Shown here: one piece after another, positions 1 to 8,605 of the stretch | Numbering within the stretch: position 1 is the first letter of the stretch | Layout: each line of letters begins with the position of its first letter | Source of the DNA: Streptomyces sp. CB02058 | GTDB lineage: Bacteria > Actinomycetota > Actinomycetes > Streptomycetales > Streptomycetaceae | Assembly (NCBI RefSeq): GCF_001905505.1 | Contig: NZ_LIPG01000001.1 | Location: 62,001 to 126,000 of the forward strand | Direction of reading: 5' to 3' | Length of the DNA stretch: 64,000 bases | Made by a program: the position numbers and the translations under genes | The notes under the pieces: generated by a model | Databases searched by the model: none | What the model saw: only the letters and a program-made list of their open reading frames with translations | What the model was told of the DNA's origin: nothing

Positions 1-788
1 AACCGAACGACACCATTCCTGACGTGCCCGCCGCTCCGCCGGCCGTCCCCGCGCGCCCTCGGCCGCGCGGCCGTACGACCCTGCTGATCGCCGCCGCGGC
101 GCTCCTCGGCATCTCCGGCGGCACGGCCGTCGGATACGGAATCCAGGCCGAACGGCCACCGACGCCGCTGCCCGCGCTCTCCCAGCCCCGTCTGGAGTAC
201 CCGGCGAAGGCGCTGCCCGCGGACAAGGTGCCGGCCCCGCTGCCCGCCTCGCAGGACCGGCAGGTCAAGACGGACGGCGATCTGCGCAAGCTGATCATCG
301 ACCGTCCGTCGGGGTGGAGCGAGAACAAGGACGTGGACTGGCTGGACGACGGCTGGATGACCGTGGGCAGCCTCGCCCGCGACTTCTACAGCGAGGACAC
401 CATGTTCGAGTACCTCCTGGAGGCCGACATCCGCCGCGTCGCGGGGGCCGCCTGGAAGAAGGGCGAGCACCGCGAAGCCACGGTCCGGCTCGTCCAGTTC
501 GCCTCCGGGGTGAACACCTCCGCCGAGGAGTTCGCCGACGGGCAGCGCTCGTACATGTCCGGGACCGAGGAAGGCGCCGGCAACGAGGGCGACCCGGTCA
601 AGGGCAGCGGAGACGGCCGCTACTACGTCTACGGAGTCGACCGGAAGCCCGGCTATCTGCCCTTCTACCGGGCGAGGGCCGTCATACACCGCGGTGACGT
701 CATGGTCGAGATCAATCTGTTCGACACCCGGACGATCAGCAAGAAGGACATCCGGACGCTGGCCGAGCGACAGCTGGAGCGCCTGTGA
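1..788 (+). CDS. Membrane-anchored extracytoplasmic protein, 5' truncated, first of three tandem paralogs
   Basis: The frame is open to the left window edge. A GTG at 24 could start it, but the membrane segment would then begin only about 18 residues in, whereas the next two paralogs carry 55-60 residue Pro/Ala-rich cytoplasmic tails first, so the true start probably lies outside the window. After the basic stop-transfer border (PRGRTT) comes one hydrophobic helix, then about 200 residues predicted outside the membrane. A DLRKL..P.G stretch and an RRVAGAAW stretch recur in the third gene (DLRRLLLPAPAG, RHIAARAW). The stop overlaps the next start (GTGA at 785-788). No function is recognised; there are no catalytic motifs and no lipobox. 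Confidence 0.75.
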   Translation, partial: PNDTIPDVPAAPPAVPARPRPRGRTTLLIAAAALLGISGGTAVGYGIQAERPPTPLPALSQPRLEYPAKALPADKVPAPLPASQDRQVKTDGDLRKLIIDRPSGWSENKDVDWLDDGWMTVGSLARDFYSEDTMFEYLLEADIRRVAGAAWKKGEHREATVRLVQFASGVNTSAEEFADGQRSYMSGTEEGAGNEGDPVKGSGDGRYYVYGVDRKPGYLPFYRARAVIHRGDVMVEINLFDTRTISKKDIRTLAERQLERL

Positions 789-1693
789 ACGACATGACCC
801 TGCCCGACCCCCCGGAGACGGCCCCGGACGTCGAGGCAACAGCTCCGGAGGCAGCGCCGGACGTCACGGCGGCGGCCCCGGACACCGAGGCAGCAGTCCC
901 GGAGACGACCCCGGGCGTCACGGCGGCCGAGGTCCCGGCCACCCCCGCGCGCACCGGGCGGGCCCGGCGGATTCTGCTCACCGCGCTCCCCTTCGTGCTG
1001 GTGCTCGGCGCCGTCGGCGGCGCGGGCGCGTACACGAAGGCCACCGTCGACACTGCGGACCGCACCGTGGAGACGACCCTCTGGGAGCCGGGGCGCGAGC
1101 CCGGCAAGGACCCGGCGGGTGACAGGAGCCGGGGCAGGTCCGACACCGCGCTGAGCAAGCTGCTGCTCCCCGTACCCAAGGGCTTCCGGCTCGGCCCCGA
1201 CATCCGGGAGCTCGGCAACGACGGTGAGGTGGACGGCAGGCAGGCCACCGCCGTGATGAAGGAGGGCAACCGCGGGCTGGCGGGCAAGGAGCGCCGGGAG
1301 TTCGACAAGCGGATCGACCGGCTCCGGGTGCAGGGCCTCGCCGTCCGTTCGTACGTCTCGCAGGAGAACGACCTGGAGGTGCAGGCCGAGATCATGCGGA
1401 TGAAGGACAAGAAGGCGGTGCGGGAATTCCACACCTTCCAGACGGGGCTGTTCGACGCCCTCCGCGTGTTCCGCGACGGCCCGAAGATCAAGGGTCACAC
1501 CAGGCAGGCGGCCTGCTACCTCCAGCCCAAGGACGGCGACAGCGAGATCGAGGACATGGTGTGCACGGCGTACGACGGTGAGCTGAGCATCAGCTACTGG
1601 GCCTCCGGCCTCAAGCCCGTCGACAAGGCCGCCGTCGCCGAGATGCTGAAGGACCAGCTGGACCACATCACGTCCCCGGGGGAGTACGTATGA
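785..1693 (+). CDS. Membrane-anchored extracytoplasmic protein, second tandem paralog
   Basis: 302 aa. Residues 1-60 are a Pro/Ala/Thr/Glu-rich cytoplasmic tail with repeated (A/T)PDV units. An RARR border precedes a single membrane helix at about 63-84, and the rest is predicted to be extracytoplasmic. It shares the LSKLLLPVPKG segment after the membrane with its neighbours (DLRKL, DLRRLLLPAPAG) and has two cysteines in the outer domain that could form a disulphide. The GTG start overlaps the upstream stop and its own stop overlaps the next ATG, so the three genes are translationally coupled. Function unknown; the three copies probably arose by tandem duplication. Confidence 0.8.
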   Translation: MNDMTLPDPPETAPDVEATAPEAAPDVTAAAPDTEAAVPETTPGVTAAEVPATPARTGRARRILLTALPFVLVLGAVGGAGAYTKATVDTADRTVETTLWEPGREPGKDPAGDRSRGRSDTALSKLLLPVPKGFRLGPDIRELGNDGEVDGRQATAVMKEGNRGLAGKERREFDKRIDRLRVQGLAVRSYVSQENDLEVQAEIMRMKDKKAVREFHTFQTGLFDALRVFRDGPKIKGHTRQAACYLQPKDGDSEIEDMVCTAYDGELSISYWASGLKPVDKAAVAEMLKDQLDHITSPGEYV

Positions 1694-2592
1694 CCGAGCA
1701 GACGGCCGGACCGACCGACACGGTCGCTCCTCCGGCGGCCCCGCCCCTCGTCCCCCCGGTTCCGCAGGACCCGCCGCAGGTCCTTACGGCGGACCTCCCG
1801 GAGCCGGCGCCGGTACAGGCCGCCGCTGCCCGTTCCCAGCGCCGTGTCCTGCGTGCCGTCGCCCGGTGGACGGCCGCCGTGCTGGTGCTCGGAGGGCTCG
1901 GCGCGGGGACGGCCGCCGGGATCACGTCGATGGAGCGCACCGACGTGCCGGGGCTCGCCACGCGGGACGACGGGCGCTGGGGCTACCCCCGGCTGAGCCT
2001 GCCCGCGCTGCCCGCCGGCTCCCCGCGCCCGTACAGCGACTCCAACACGGCGGAGGTCCACCACGCGGACCTGCGGCGTCTGCTGCTGCCCGCGCCGGCG
2101 GGCGCCACGGTCGACAAGAAGCTCGACGGCGGCTGGACGGACATCGCGCAGTACGCGTCCGAGTACCCCGAGGCCGAGCGCGCCGACCTCACCCAGCAGC
2201 TGGAGGACACCGCGCTGCGCCACATCGCGGCCCGCGCCTGGACCATGCCGGACGGCACCTCGTCCCGGGTCTATCTGCTCCGGTTCAACTCGGTGGCGTA
2301 CGCGACGTCCTTCCACGACGACCTCTTCGAGAACGGCTCCCTGCCGATCCCGCTCGACGGGACGGACGAGCCCTCCTTCGACGAGGACTGGACCTCGACG
2401 GCCGGGCCGCAGTTCACCACCGCGCACGTGTACGCCGAGGCCGAGCCGTACGGCGCGGAGCAGGTCCGGCACGCGTACGTGCTGGCCGGGGACACCGTCG
2501 CCCTGATCGTCCACAGCCGCAAGGGCGAGGCCGGAACGGAAGCCGTTCCCTTCCACCAGACCGTCATCCTGCAGAACCAGCTCCTGGGCTGA
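1690..2592 (+). CDS. Membrane-anchored extracytoplasmic protein, third tandem paralog
   Basis: 300 aa. Residues 1-50 are Pro-rich, an RSQRRVLRAVAR basic patch leads into one membrane helix (about 60-78), and about 220 residues follow outside. It shares the PRL..LPA / DLRRLLLPAPAG / RHIAARAW framework with the first gene. The ATG start overlaps the preceding TGA (ATGA, 1690-1693). No enzyme motif is visible. Since the three proteins have the same architecture and are coupled, they may act as a complex at the membrane; that is inference only. Confidence 0.8.
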   Translation: MTEQTAGPTDTVAPPAAPPLVPPVPQDPPQVLTADLPEPAPVQAAAARSQRRVLRAVARWTAAVLVLGGLGAGTAAGITSMERTDVPGLATRDDGRWGYPRLSLPALPAGSPRPYSDSNTAEVHHADLRRLLLPAPAGATVDKKLDGGWTDIAQYASEYPEAERADLTQQLEDTALRHIAARAWTMPDGTSSRVYLLRFNSVAYATSFHDDLFENGSLPIPLDGTDEPSFDEDWTSTAGPQFTTAHVYAEAEPYGAEQVRHAYVLAGDTVALIVHSRKGEAGTEAVPFHQTVILQNQLLG

Positions 2593-2644
2593 GCGGACCG
2601 CGCCCGGGGGAAACCCCGGACCGCCGTGCCGGGCCCCCACCCAT

Positions 2645-2650
2645 TAGGCT
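2645..2650 (+). promoter_or_regulatory. Probable -10 box of the 33-aa gene
   Basis: TAGGCT fits the TANNNT -10 consensus; transcription would begin near 2657, giving a leader of about 44 nt that contains the GAGGAG ribosome site at 2690-2695. Confidence 0.4.
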
Positions 2651-2700
2651 GGGGGCCCGGCCGTCCGCTGCCGTCATGTCGTTCGTTCCGAGGAGCTCCC

Positions 2701-2802
2701 GTGCTTGAGGCCTTCTTCTCCGCCCTGCTGGTCCTGGTGTGCGTCGGCGTGCTCGCCTTCGCCGTGGTGGCCGTGAAGAAGCTGTACCAGGGCCAGCGCT
2801 GA
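2701..2802 (+). CDS. Small single-pass membrane protein, 33 aa
   Basis: GTG start with a GAGGAG Shine-Dalgarno at 2690-2695 and a TGA stop at 2800-2802. The peptide is MLEAFFSALLVLVCVGVLAF followed by a valine-rich stretch and a positively charged KKLYQGQR tail. This makes one membrane helix of about 20 residues with the C terminus probably inside. It lies between the tandem membrane proteins and the nitrobindin-like gene. Its role is unknown; the clear ribosome site, own -10 box and topology argue that it is a real gene. Confidence 0.6.
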   Translation: MLEAFFSALLVLVCVGVLAFAVVAVKKLYQGQR

Positions 2803-2850
2803 CCCTCGCCGAACACCTTCCGTACACCTCACAGATCGTCTGAGCCGCTC

Positions 2851-3423
2851 ATGATCGAGATTCCGTCCGACCTCCACCCGGACCTCGTGCCGCTGGCCTT
2901 CCTCCTGGGCAACTGGGCGGGTGCGGGTGTCGCCGACTTCCCCGGTGCCGAGAAGTGCAACTTCGGCCAGGAAGTCACCTTCAGCCACGACGGCCGGGAC
3001 TTCCTCGAGTACGTCTCGCACTCCTGGGTGCTCGACGCCGAGGGCAAGCAGGTCAAGCCGCTGGAGTCCGAGTCCGGCTACTGGCGCGTCGACAAGGACC
3101 GCAAGGTCGAGATCGTCATGGTCCGCGACCAGGGCATCGTCGAGGTCTGGTACGGCGAGCTGGCGAAGCAGAAGCCGCAGATCGACCTCGTCACCGACGC
3201 GGTGGCCCGCACGGCGGCCTCCGGCCCGTACAGCGGCGGCAAGCGGCTCTACGGCTATGTGAACAGCGACCTGATGTGGGTCGGCGAGAAGGCCACCCCC
3301 GACGTGGAGCTGCGGCCGTACATGTCGGCGCACCTCAAGAAGGTCGTCACCCCTGAGGAGGTCGCCGAGATGGCGCGGGGCCTCGGGGACCTGCCGGACG
3401 ACGGCATCGCGTTCTTCAAGTAG
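2851..3423 (+). CDS. Nitrobindin / FABP-like heme-binding beta-barrel protein
   Basis: 190 aa, full length for the family. The N-terminal L-L-G-N-W-A-G-A-G (residues 18-26) is the GxWxGxG signature of nitrobindins (THAP4-like, formerly DUF1794). A C-terminal histidine (H161 in MSAHLKK) is the expected proximal heme ligand. Characterised relatives bind ferric heme b in a ten-stranded barrel and convert peroxynitrite to nitrate, so a cytosolic peroxynitrite-isomerase or NO-related role is likely. The ATG at 2851 has no strong ribosome site. It stands directly upstream of nur, as in other streptomycetes. Confidence 0.85.
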   Translation: MIEIPSDLHPDLVPLAFLLGNWAGAGVADFPGAEKCNFGQEVTFSHDGRDFLEYVSHSWVLDAEGKQVKPLESESGYWRVDKDRKVEIVMVRDQGIVEVWYGELAKQKPQIDLVTDAVARTAASGPYSGGKRLYGYVNSDLMWVGEKATPDVELRPYMSAHLKKVVTPEEVAEMARGLGDLPDDGIAFFK

Positions 3424-3455
3424 TCCGTTCAGGCGGGCCCGTGCTCACCCAGCCC

Positions 3456-3461
3456 TACACT
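3456..3461 (+). promoter_or_regulatory. -10 box of a leaderless nur transcript
   Basis: TACACT followed by 6 nt and then the GTG at 3468. This spacing puts the first transcribed base at or next to the start codon and decides the nur start. Confidence 0.6.
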
Positions 3462-3467
3462 GGGGCT

Positions 3468-3947
3468 GTGGTGAGCACCGACTGGAAGACCGATCTTCGG
3501 CAGCGTGGCTACCGGCTGACGCCTCAGCGCCAGCTCGTCCTTGAGGCCGTCGACACCCTGGAGCACGCGACGCCCGACGACATCCTCTGCGAGGTGCGCA
3601 GGACCGCGTCGGGGGTGAACATCTCCACCGTCTACCGGACCCTGGAGCTCCTGGAGGAGCTCGGGCTGGTCAGTCACGCCCATCTCGGGCACGGCGCCCC
3701 GACGTACCACCTGGCGGACCGCCACCACCACATCCACCTGGTCTGCCGTGACTGCGCGGACGTCATCGAGGCGGATGTGGACGTGGTTGCCGACTTCACG
3801 GAGAAGCTGCGGGGCACGTTCGGCTTCGAGACCGACATGAAGCACTTCGCGATCTTCGGGCGCTGCGCCGGCTGCACGGTGGAGGCGAAGGAGAAGGCGA
3901 AGGCGGAGCGGTCCGGACCGGCCGAGGGCCCCGACGGCGGGCGGTAG
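3468..3947 (+). CDS. nur: Fur-family nickel-responsive regulator Nur
   Basis: 159 aa. Winged-helix domain at about 10-85 (RQRGYRLTPQRQLVLEAV, then NISTVYRTLELLEELGLV as recognition region), followed by the metal-binding dimerisation domain with the His-rich ADRHHHIHLVC segment, CxxC-like cysteine pairs and EADV. The sequence is nearly identical to what I recall of S. coelicolor Nur, which with bound nickel represses Fe-superoxide dismutase sodF and nickel uptake genes. The GTG at 3468 is chosen over the GTG at 3441 because TACACT lies 6 nt upstream of it; a GTG at 3471 is also possible. The short Lys/Glu-rich C-terminal tail is variable. Confidence 0.88.
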   Translation: MVSTDWKTDLRQRGYRLTPQRQLVLEAVDTLEHATPDDILCEVRRTASGVNISTVYRTLELLEELGLVSHAHLGHGAPTYHLADRHHHIHLVCRDCADVIEADVDVVADFTEKLRGTFGFETDMKHFAIFGRCAGCTVEAKEKAKAERSGPAEGPDGGR

Positions 3948-3965
3948 TCCGCGCCGTACGAGTCG

Positions 3966-3971
3966 TACGCT
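3966..3971 (+). promoter_or_regulatory. -10 box of leaderless ygfZ transcript
   Basis: TACGCT with 6 nt to the ATG at 3978; no Shine-Dalgarno precedes the ATG. Confidence 0.6.
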
Positions 3972-3977
3972 GGTCGC

Positions 3978-4943
3978 ATGAAGAGCCCCCTGCTGTCCCT
4001 GCCCGGCGCCGTCCCCGCCGAGGGGCGCGACGAAGGTGTCGCCGCGCACTACGGCGACCTGTTCCGTGAGCAACGCTCCCTCGCCGACGGCAGCGGCCTC
4101 GTCGACCTCTCGCACCGCGGTGTCGTCACGGTCACCGGCGACGACCGGCTGGCCTGGCTGCACCTGCTGCTCACCCAGCACGTCAGCGACCTCGCGCCGA
4201 ACCAGGCGACGGAGGCGCTGATCCTCTCCGCCAACGGGCACATCGAGCACGCCCTCTACCTCGTCGACGACGGCACGACGGTGTGGATGCACGCCGAGCC
4301 CGGGACCGAGGGCGAGCTGATCGCGTACCTGGAGTCGATGAAGTTCTTCTACCGGGTCGAGGTCGCCGACCGCACCGAGGACTTCGCCGTCGTGCACCTG
4401 CCCGCCGGCTCCATCGCCGAGGTCCCCGACGGCGTGGCCGTACGCGAGACGCCGCACGGCCGTGACCTCTTCCTGCCCCGGGACGGCCTGGAGGCGTACG
4501 CGGCGGCGCACGGCCCCGTGGCCGGCATCCTGGCCTACGAGGCGCTGCGCATCGAGGCGCACCGCCCGCGCGTGGGCTTCGAGACCGACCACCGCACGAT
4601 CCCGCACGAGCTGGGCTGGATCGGCACCGCCGTGCACCTCCAGAAGGGCTGCTACCGGGGCCAGGAGACGGTCGCCCGTGTCCACAACCTGGGGAAGCCG
4701 CCGCGCCGCCTCGTCTTCCTGCACCTGGACGGCAGCGAGGTCCACCTGCCCGGCCACGGCACCCCGGTCAGGCTCGCCGCGGACGGGGAGGAGGGCCGCC
4801 AGCTCGGCTTCATCACCACCTCGGCCCGCCACCACGAGCTGGGGCCGATCGCCCTGGCGCTGGTGAAGCGGAACGTGGCGGTGGACGCCGAGCTGATCGC
4901 CGGTGACACGGCCGCCGCCCAGGAGACCGTCGTCGAGCCGTAG
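3978..4943 (+). CDS. ygfZ: Folate-binding YgfZ / IbaG-like Fe-S cluster maintenance protein
   Basis: 321 aa, homologous to the glycine-cleavage T protein. It carries the YgfZ signature K-G-C-Y-R-G-Q-E at about residues 223-230, whose cysteine is essential in E. coli YgfZ. The protein uses tetrahydrofolate and supports assembly or repair of particular [4Fe-4S] enzymes in the cytoplasm. The GcvT fold spans the first 250 residues, with a C-terminal beta-barrel after it. The start is fixed by the leaderless promoter. It ends 29 bp before the convergent dtd stop. Confidence 0.9.
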   Translation: MKSPLLSLPGAVPAEGRDEGVAAHYGDLFREQRSLADGSGLVDLSHRGVVTVTGDDRLAWLHLLLTQHVSDLAPNQATEALILSANGHIEHALYLVDDGTTVWMHAEPGTEGELIAYLESMKFFYRVEVADRTEDFAVVHLPAGSIAEVPDGVAVRETPHGRDLFLPRDGLEAYAAAHGPVAGILAYEALRIEAHRPRVGFETDHRTIPHELGWIGTAVHLQKGCYRGQETVARVHNLGKPPRRLVFLHLDGSEVHLPGHGTPVRLAADGEEGRQLGFITTSARHHELGPIALALVKRNVAVDAELIAGDTAAAQETVVEP

Positions 4944-4972
4944 GCGGCGCGCGCGCATCCGTCCGGGAGGCT

Positions 4973-5422
4973 CTAGACCTCGATCAGTACGGTGAACGGG
5001 CCGTGGTTCGTGAGCGAGACCCGCATGTCCGCTCCGAACCTGCCCGTCTCCACCTGGGCGCCGAGCGCGCGCAGCTGTGCCACGACCTCGTCGACCAGCG
5101 GCTCCGCGACGTCGCCGGGCGCGGCGGCGTTCCAGGTGGGCCTGCGGCCCTTCCTGGCGTCCCCGTAGAGGGTGAACTGAGAAATGACCAAAAGCGGTGC
5201 ATTCACGTCCGAGCAGGACTTCTCGCCCTCGAGGATCCGCAAGGTCCACAGCTTGCGGGCGAGCTGCGCCGCCTTCTCCGAGGTGTCGCCGTGAGTGACC
5301 CCCACCAGCACACACAGCCCCTCGCCGACGATTTCGCCGACCGTTCCGTGCGCCTGCGACTCGTCCGCGGCGTCCCTGACGGTGACGCTCGCACCGTCCA
5401 CTCTCTGTATCACTGCACGCAT
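4973..5422 (-). CDS. dtd: D-aminoacyl-tRNA deacylase
   Basis: 149 aa, standard DTD length. It begins [15 protein letters not shown] and contains the [15 protein letters not shown] active-site segment (about residues 79-95) and the C-terminal [10 protein letters not shown] motif, equivalent to the cross-subunit Gly-cisPro region (usually N-x-GP-x-T). The homodimer hydrolyses D-aminoacyl-tRNA and mischarged glycyl-tRNA-Ala, removing D-amino acids from translation. The ATG at 5422 is preferred to upstream starts because a TAGGTT -10 box lies 7 nt before it. Confidence 0.92.
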   Translation of the reverse strand: MRAVIQRVDGASVTVRDAADESQAHGTVGEIVGEGLCVLVGVTHGDTSEKAAQLARKLWTLRILEGEKSCSDVNAPLLVISQFTLYGDARKGRRPTWNAAAPGDVAEPLVDEVVAQLRALGAQVETGRFGADMRVSLTNHGPFTVLIEV

Positions 5423-5429
5423 ACAGACC

Positions 5430-5435
5430 AACCTA
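5430..5435 (-). promoter_or_regulatory. -10 box of leaderless dtd transcript
   Basis: On the minus strand TAGGTT is followed by 7 nt and the dtd ATG (5422). Confidence 0.5.
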
Positions 5436-5537
5436 TCTTGGGCTGAACGGGTACAGAGCACCTGCGTGAACACCCTGCGTAGTGGCACGATGCACGATGT
5501 CGGTGTGCCGACGCACCGGTCGAGGGGACGGAACATC

Positions 5538-6215
5538 ATGACGACACGTGGAACCGGGCCATCGCCCGGCGCCGTACCAGTGACACGTACACCCGGCAGC
5601 CTGCGGCCACCGGTGCAGCGGACCGGTGACGACGCTCCCGGCCAGCTGTCCACGCCGCCCGTGCAGCTGCCCGGCGCGGTCTCCGTGCCGGGGCAGACCG
5701 GGGGCGGTGCGGGAGAGGGGCTCGCCTCCGTACGCCCGCAGCCCGAATTCGGCGGGCTGCGGCTGCCGGAGCTGCGGACCCGGCGCCGGGAGGCGCAGCG
5801 CGACGAGGCGGACCTCAGTTACGTCCGCCGGCTGGTCCAGGGCCGCATCGACATCCTGCGGGCCGAGCTCGCCGGCCGCGGCGGGCCCCAGTCGCCCGTG
5901 GTGGACCGGCTCTCGGAGATCCTCGCCGACACCCCGTCCGTCCACCGGTCGTCGGTGCGGCACGTCACCCTCACCACGCCGCGCAGCGACGAGTACCGGC
6001 AGCTGGCGGCGGACACGCTCGCGGAGGTCGAGCTCTCCGACCTCGACGCCCGGACGGACGAAGAGCTGCTCGCCGCCATGGCGCGGCTCGTGCGCTACGA
6101 GCAGCGGGTGTCCAGGCGCCGTCACCGGCTCCAGCGGACCGTCGACGATTGCAGCGCGGAGATCGCCCGCAGGTACCGTGACGGGGAAGCACAAGTAGAG
6201 GACCTGCTCGCCTGA
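5538..6215 (+). CDS. rsiG: RsiG, c-di-GMP-dependent anti-sigma factor of WhiG
   Basis: 225 aa. Residues 1-75 are a Pro/Gly-rich disordered tail and 75-225 a helical hairpin. The c-di-GMP signature E(X3)S(X2)R(X3)Q(X3)D occurs exactly twice: E90-S94-R97-Q101-D105 and E188-S192-R195-Q199-D203, one on each helix, as known for Streptomyces RsiG. With c-di-GMP bound, RsiG holds sigma-WhiG and delays the switch from aerial hyphae to spores. The ATG at 5538 follows a GAGGGGACGG ribosome site; an in-frame ATG at 5490 is less likely. Confidence 0.92.
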   Translation: MTTRGTGPSPGAVPVTRTPGSLRPPVQRTGDDAPGQLSTPPVQLPGAVSVPGQTGGGAGEGLASVRPQPEFGGLRLPELRTRRREAQRDEADLSYVRRLVQGRIDILRAELAGRGGPQSPVVDRLSEILADTPSVHRSSVRHVTLTTPRSDEYRQLAADTLAEVELSDLDARTDEELLAAMARLVRYEQRVSRRRHRLQRTVDDCSAEIARRYRDGEAQVEDLLA

Positions 6216-6267
6216 GGCGACCCCGACGGGGGGCGGGTCACGCCCGTCCCCCGGAAGGCCTCACCCC

Positions 6268-7239
6268 ATGACCTCCTCCATAGCCCCGTCCTCGTCGCCC
6301 GTGCTCCCGGTCCTGGCCGAGGTCGTGCGGTCCGGCTTCACCGAGGGCCGTCACCGGGGGTCACTCGTGGTCCTGGCCGCCGACGGGAGCGTGGAGCTCG
6401 CGCTGGGCGACCCGGCGGCCCCGGTCTTCCCGCGCTCGTCCAACAAGCCGATGCAGGCCGCGGCGATCCTGCGGGCCGGGCTGGATCTCTCGGGGGAGCG
6501 GCTGGCGCTGGCCGCCGCGAGCCACTCGGGGGAGGGCTTCCACCTGGAGCTGGTGCGCACGATGCTCGCCGAGCACGGGCTGAAGCCGGACGATCTCCAG
6601 ACCCCGCCCGATCTGCCGCTGGACCCGGTCGAGGCCGAGGCGTATCTCGCGGCCGGGGGAGTGCGGGAGCCGCTCACCATGAACTGCTCGGGCAAGCACG
6701 CGGCGATGCTCGCCGTCTGCGTACGCAACGGCTGGGACACCGCGAGCTATCTCGACCCGGCGCACCCGCTCCAGCGGCTGGTCGGCGAGGTCGTGGCCGA
6801 GGCGGCGGGCGAGCCGGTGGCGGCGCTGGGCACGGACGGCTGCGGGGCGCCGCTGATGGCGATCGGGCTGGTGGGCCTGGCCCGCGCGTTCCGGTCGTTC
6901 GTGCTGGCGGAGCCCGGCACGGCGGAGCGCCGGGTCGCGGACGCGATGCGGGCGCACCCGGAGTACGTCGCGGGCACGCGGCGGCCGGACACCTGGCTGA
7001 TGCGGGAGGTGCCGGGCGCGCTCTCCAAGATGGGCGCGGAGGCGGTCCAGGCGCTGGCCCTCCCGGACGGCAGGGCGCTGGCCTTCAAGATCGACGACGG
7101 CGCGACGCGCGCCCTGGGGCCCGTGCTGGCCCGCTCGCTCGAACTGCTGGGCGTCGACGCCCCGGTGGTGTCCCGCATCGGGAGCGCGCCGCTGCTGGGC
7201 GGTGCCGCGCGGGTCGGCGAGATCAGGGCGGCGTTCTGA
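6268..7239 (+). CDS. L-asparaginase, Rhizobium-type (ReAV-like, PF06089)
   Basis: 323 aa. It belongs to the thermolabile asparaginase II family unrelated to E. coli AnsA/B. The catalytic Ser-x-x-Lys lies at S57-S-N-K60 (PRSSNKPMQA), and the family blocks MNCSGKHAAMLA and TDGCGAPL, with zinc-ligand cysteines in ReAV, are present. It hydrolyses asparagine to aspartate and ammonia; no signal peptide is seen, so it is cytoplasmic. It starts 52 bp after rsiG and could be co-transcribed with it. Confidence 0.9.
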   Translation: MTSSIAPSSSPVLPVLAEVVRSGFTEGRHRGSLVVLAADGSVELALGDPAAPVFPRSSNKPMQAAAILRAGLDLSGERLALAAASHSGEGFHLELVRTMLAEHGLKPDDLQTPPDLPLDPVEAEAYLAAGGVREPLTMNCSGKHAAMLAVCVRNGWDTASYLDPAHPLQRLVGEVVAEAAGEPVAALGTDGCGAPLMAIGLVGLARAFRSFVLAEPGTAERRVADAMRAHPEYVAGTRRPDTWLMREVPGALSKMGAEAVQALALPDGRALAFKIDDGATRALGPVLARSLELLGVDAPVVSRIGSAPLLGGAARVGEIRAAF

Positions 7240-7244
7240 CCGGT

Positions 7245-7259
7245 GGCCGCGAGGCGGCC
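7245..7259 (+). terminator. Short stem-loop after the asparaginase gene
   Basis: GGCCGC / GCGGCC with a 3-nt loop directly after the stop; no U tract, so termination is uncertain. Confidence 0.25.
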
Positions 7260-7293
7260 GTAAAAGCGCGCGACATCCCGGGGGCCGTGTGCC

Positions 7294-7299
7294 TAGCGT
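7294..7299 (+). promoter_or_regulatory. -10 box of leaderless acetyltransferase transcript
   Basis: TAGCGT with 6 nt to the ATG at 7306. Confidence 0.55.
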
Positions 7300-7305
7300 G
7301 GGCGG

Positions 7306-8562
7306 ATGAGCCTTGATCATCGCACCGTCTCCGCAGCCGAGTTCCCCGACTGGATGCGCGCCGTCGGCGTCGGATTCCTCCGGTCGTCGGCGGGACCGGT
7401 TCCGGAGGAGGAGATCGCGCTGCGTCTGGCCCATGCCGATCTCGACCGCGTGCAGGGCGTGTTCGACGCCGGGCGCTGTGTGGCCACCTTCCGGTCCTTC
7501 GCCCAGGAGCTGACCGTCGTCGGCGGTGCGACCGTGCGGGCGGACGCGATCACGGCCGTGACGGTGACCGCCACGCACCGGCGGCGCGGGCTGCTCAGCC
7601 GGATGATGGCGAAGGACCTGGCGGCGGCGAAGGACCGTGGTGACGTGGTGGCGTCGCTGATCGCCGCCGAGTACCCGATCTACGGGCGGTACGGATTCGG
7701 TCCGGCCGCCTGGACCACCGAGTGGGAGATCGACGTCCCCCGGGCGGGCCTGGACCCGCGCGGCAGGGTCCCCTCCGAGGCGGACGGCGGCCGGATCGAG
7801 CTGGTGGACGGCGCGGACGTGCGCAAGCTGGGCCCCGGACTGCACGCCCGTCTCGCCGCACGGCAGCACGGCGTGGTCTCCCGCGACGAGCGCTGGTGGC
7901 AGCGGAACACCGGTGTGGACGTCCCGGCGTCCGAGACGTGGACGGAGCCGTTCCACGCGGTGTACCGCTCCGCGGACGGGGAGACGGACGGACTGGTCAC
8001 CTATCGCGCCGACGCCAACTGGGGCGACCGGAAGCAGCCGCTCAACAAGGCGACGGTGAGCGGCATGATCGCCGCGACCCCGGCCGCGGAACGCTCCCTG
8101 TGGCGGTTCGTCTGCTCCATCGACTGGATCACCACGGTCCGTACGGGCTACCGCGCCCCCGACGACGTGCTGCCGCTCCTCCTGCCGGACCCGCGCGCCG
8201 CCCGTGTGGTGACCCAGGCGGACTGGCTGTGGCTGCGGCTGCTGGACGTCCCCCGGGCTCTGGAGGCACGGACGTACGCGACCGAGGCGGCCCTGGTCCT
8301 GGACGTCAGGGACGCGGCGGGCCTGGCCGGCGGCCGCTATCTGCTGGAGGTCTCGCCGTCCGGCGCCTCGTGCGCCCCGACGACCCGCGAAGCGGACCTC
8401 ACGCTGGACGTGGCGGAGCTGGGCACGCTGTATCTCGGCGACGAGTCGCCGCTGCGGCTGGCCGCGCTGGGCCGGCTGGACGAGCACAGGGCGGGGGCCG
8501 CCGCGACGGCGGAGGCGGTGTTCAGGACGCCCCTGCGGCCGTGGTGCCCGGACGTGTTCTGA
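7306..8562 (+). CDS. Eis-like GNAT N-acetyltransferase
   Basis: 418 aa, the usual length for the Eis (enhanced intracellular survival) family. It has an N-terminal GNAT domain with the acetyl-CoA loop [17 protein letters not shown] (about 84-100), a second GNAT-like domain, and a C-terminal SCP2-like domain ending at the carboxylate (LRPWCPDVF). Eis enzymes are hexameric and multi-acetylate amines such as aminoglycosides or lysines; the substrate here is unknown. It is leaderless and monocistronic, with the next gene convergent 43 bp away. Confidence 0.85.
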   Translation: MSLDHRTVSAAEFPDWMRAVGVGFLRSSAGPVPEEEIALRLAHADLDRVQGVFDAGRCVATFRSFAQELTVVGGATVRADAITAVTVTATHRRRGLLSRMMAKDLAAAKDRGDVVASLIAAEYPIYGRYGFGPAAWTTEWEIDVPRAGLDPRGRVPSEADGGRIELVDGADVRKLGPGLHARLAARQHGVVSRDERWWQRNTGVDVPASETWTEPFHAVYRSADGETDGLVTYRADANWGDRKQPLNKATVSGMIAATPAAERSLWRFVCSIDWITTVRTGYRAPDDVLPLLLPDPRAARVVTQADWLWLRLLDVPRALEARTYATEAALVLDVRDAAGLAGGRYLLEVSPSGASCAPTTREADLTLDVAELGTLYLGDESPLRLAALGRLDEHRAGAAATAEAVFRTPLRPWCPDVF

Positions 8563-8605
8563 CGCCCTGGACCCGAACCGCGGCGCACGAACCCCCGGCG
8601 GCGGC

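Noticed and set aside
3441..3467. Longer Nur starting at GTG 3441
   Set aside because: The TACACT -10 box would lie inside the coding region; the extension is absent from the Nur sequence I recall.
3429..5315. 628-codon minus-strand frame over nur and ygfZ
   Set aside because: Antisense to conserved genes and inconsistent with the leaderless promoters found on the plus strand.
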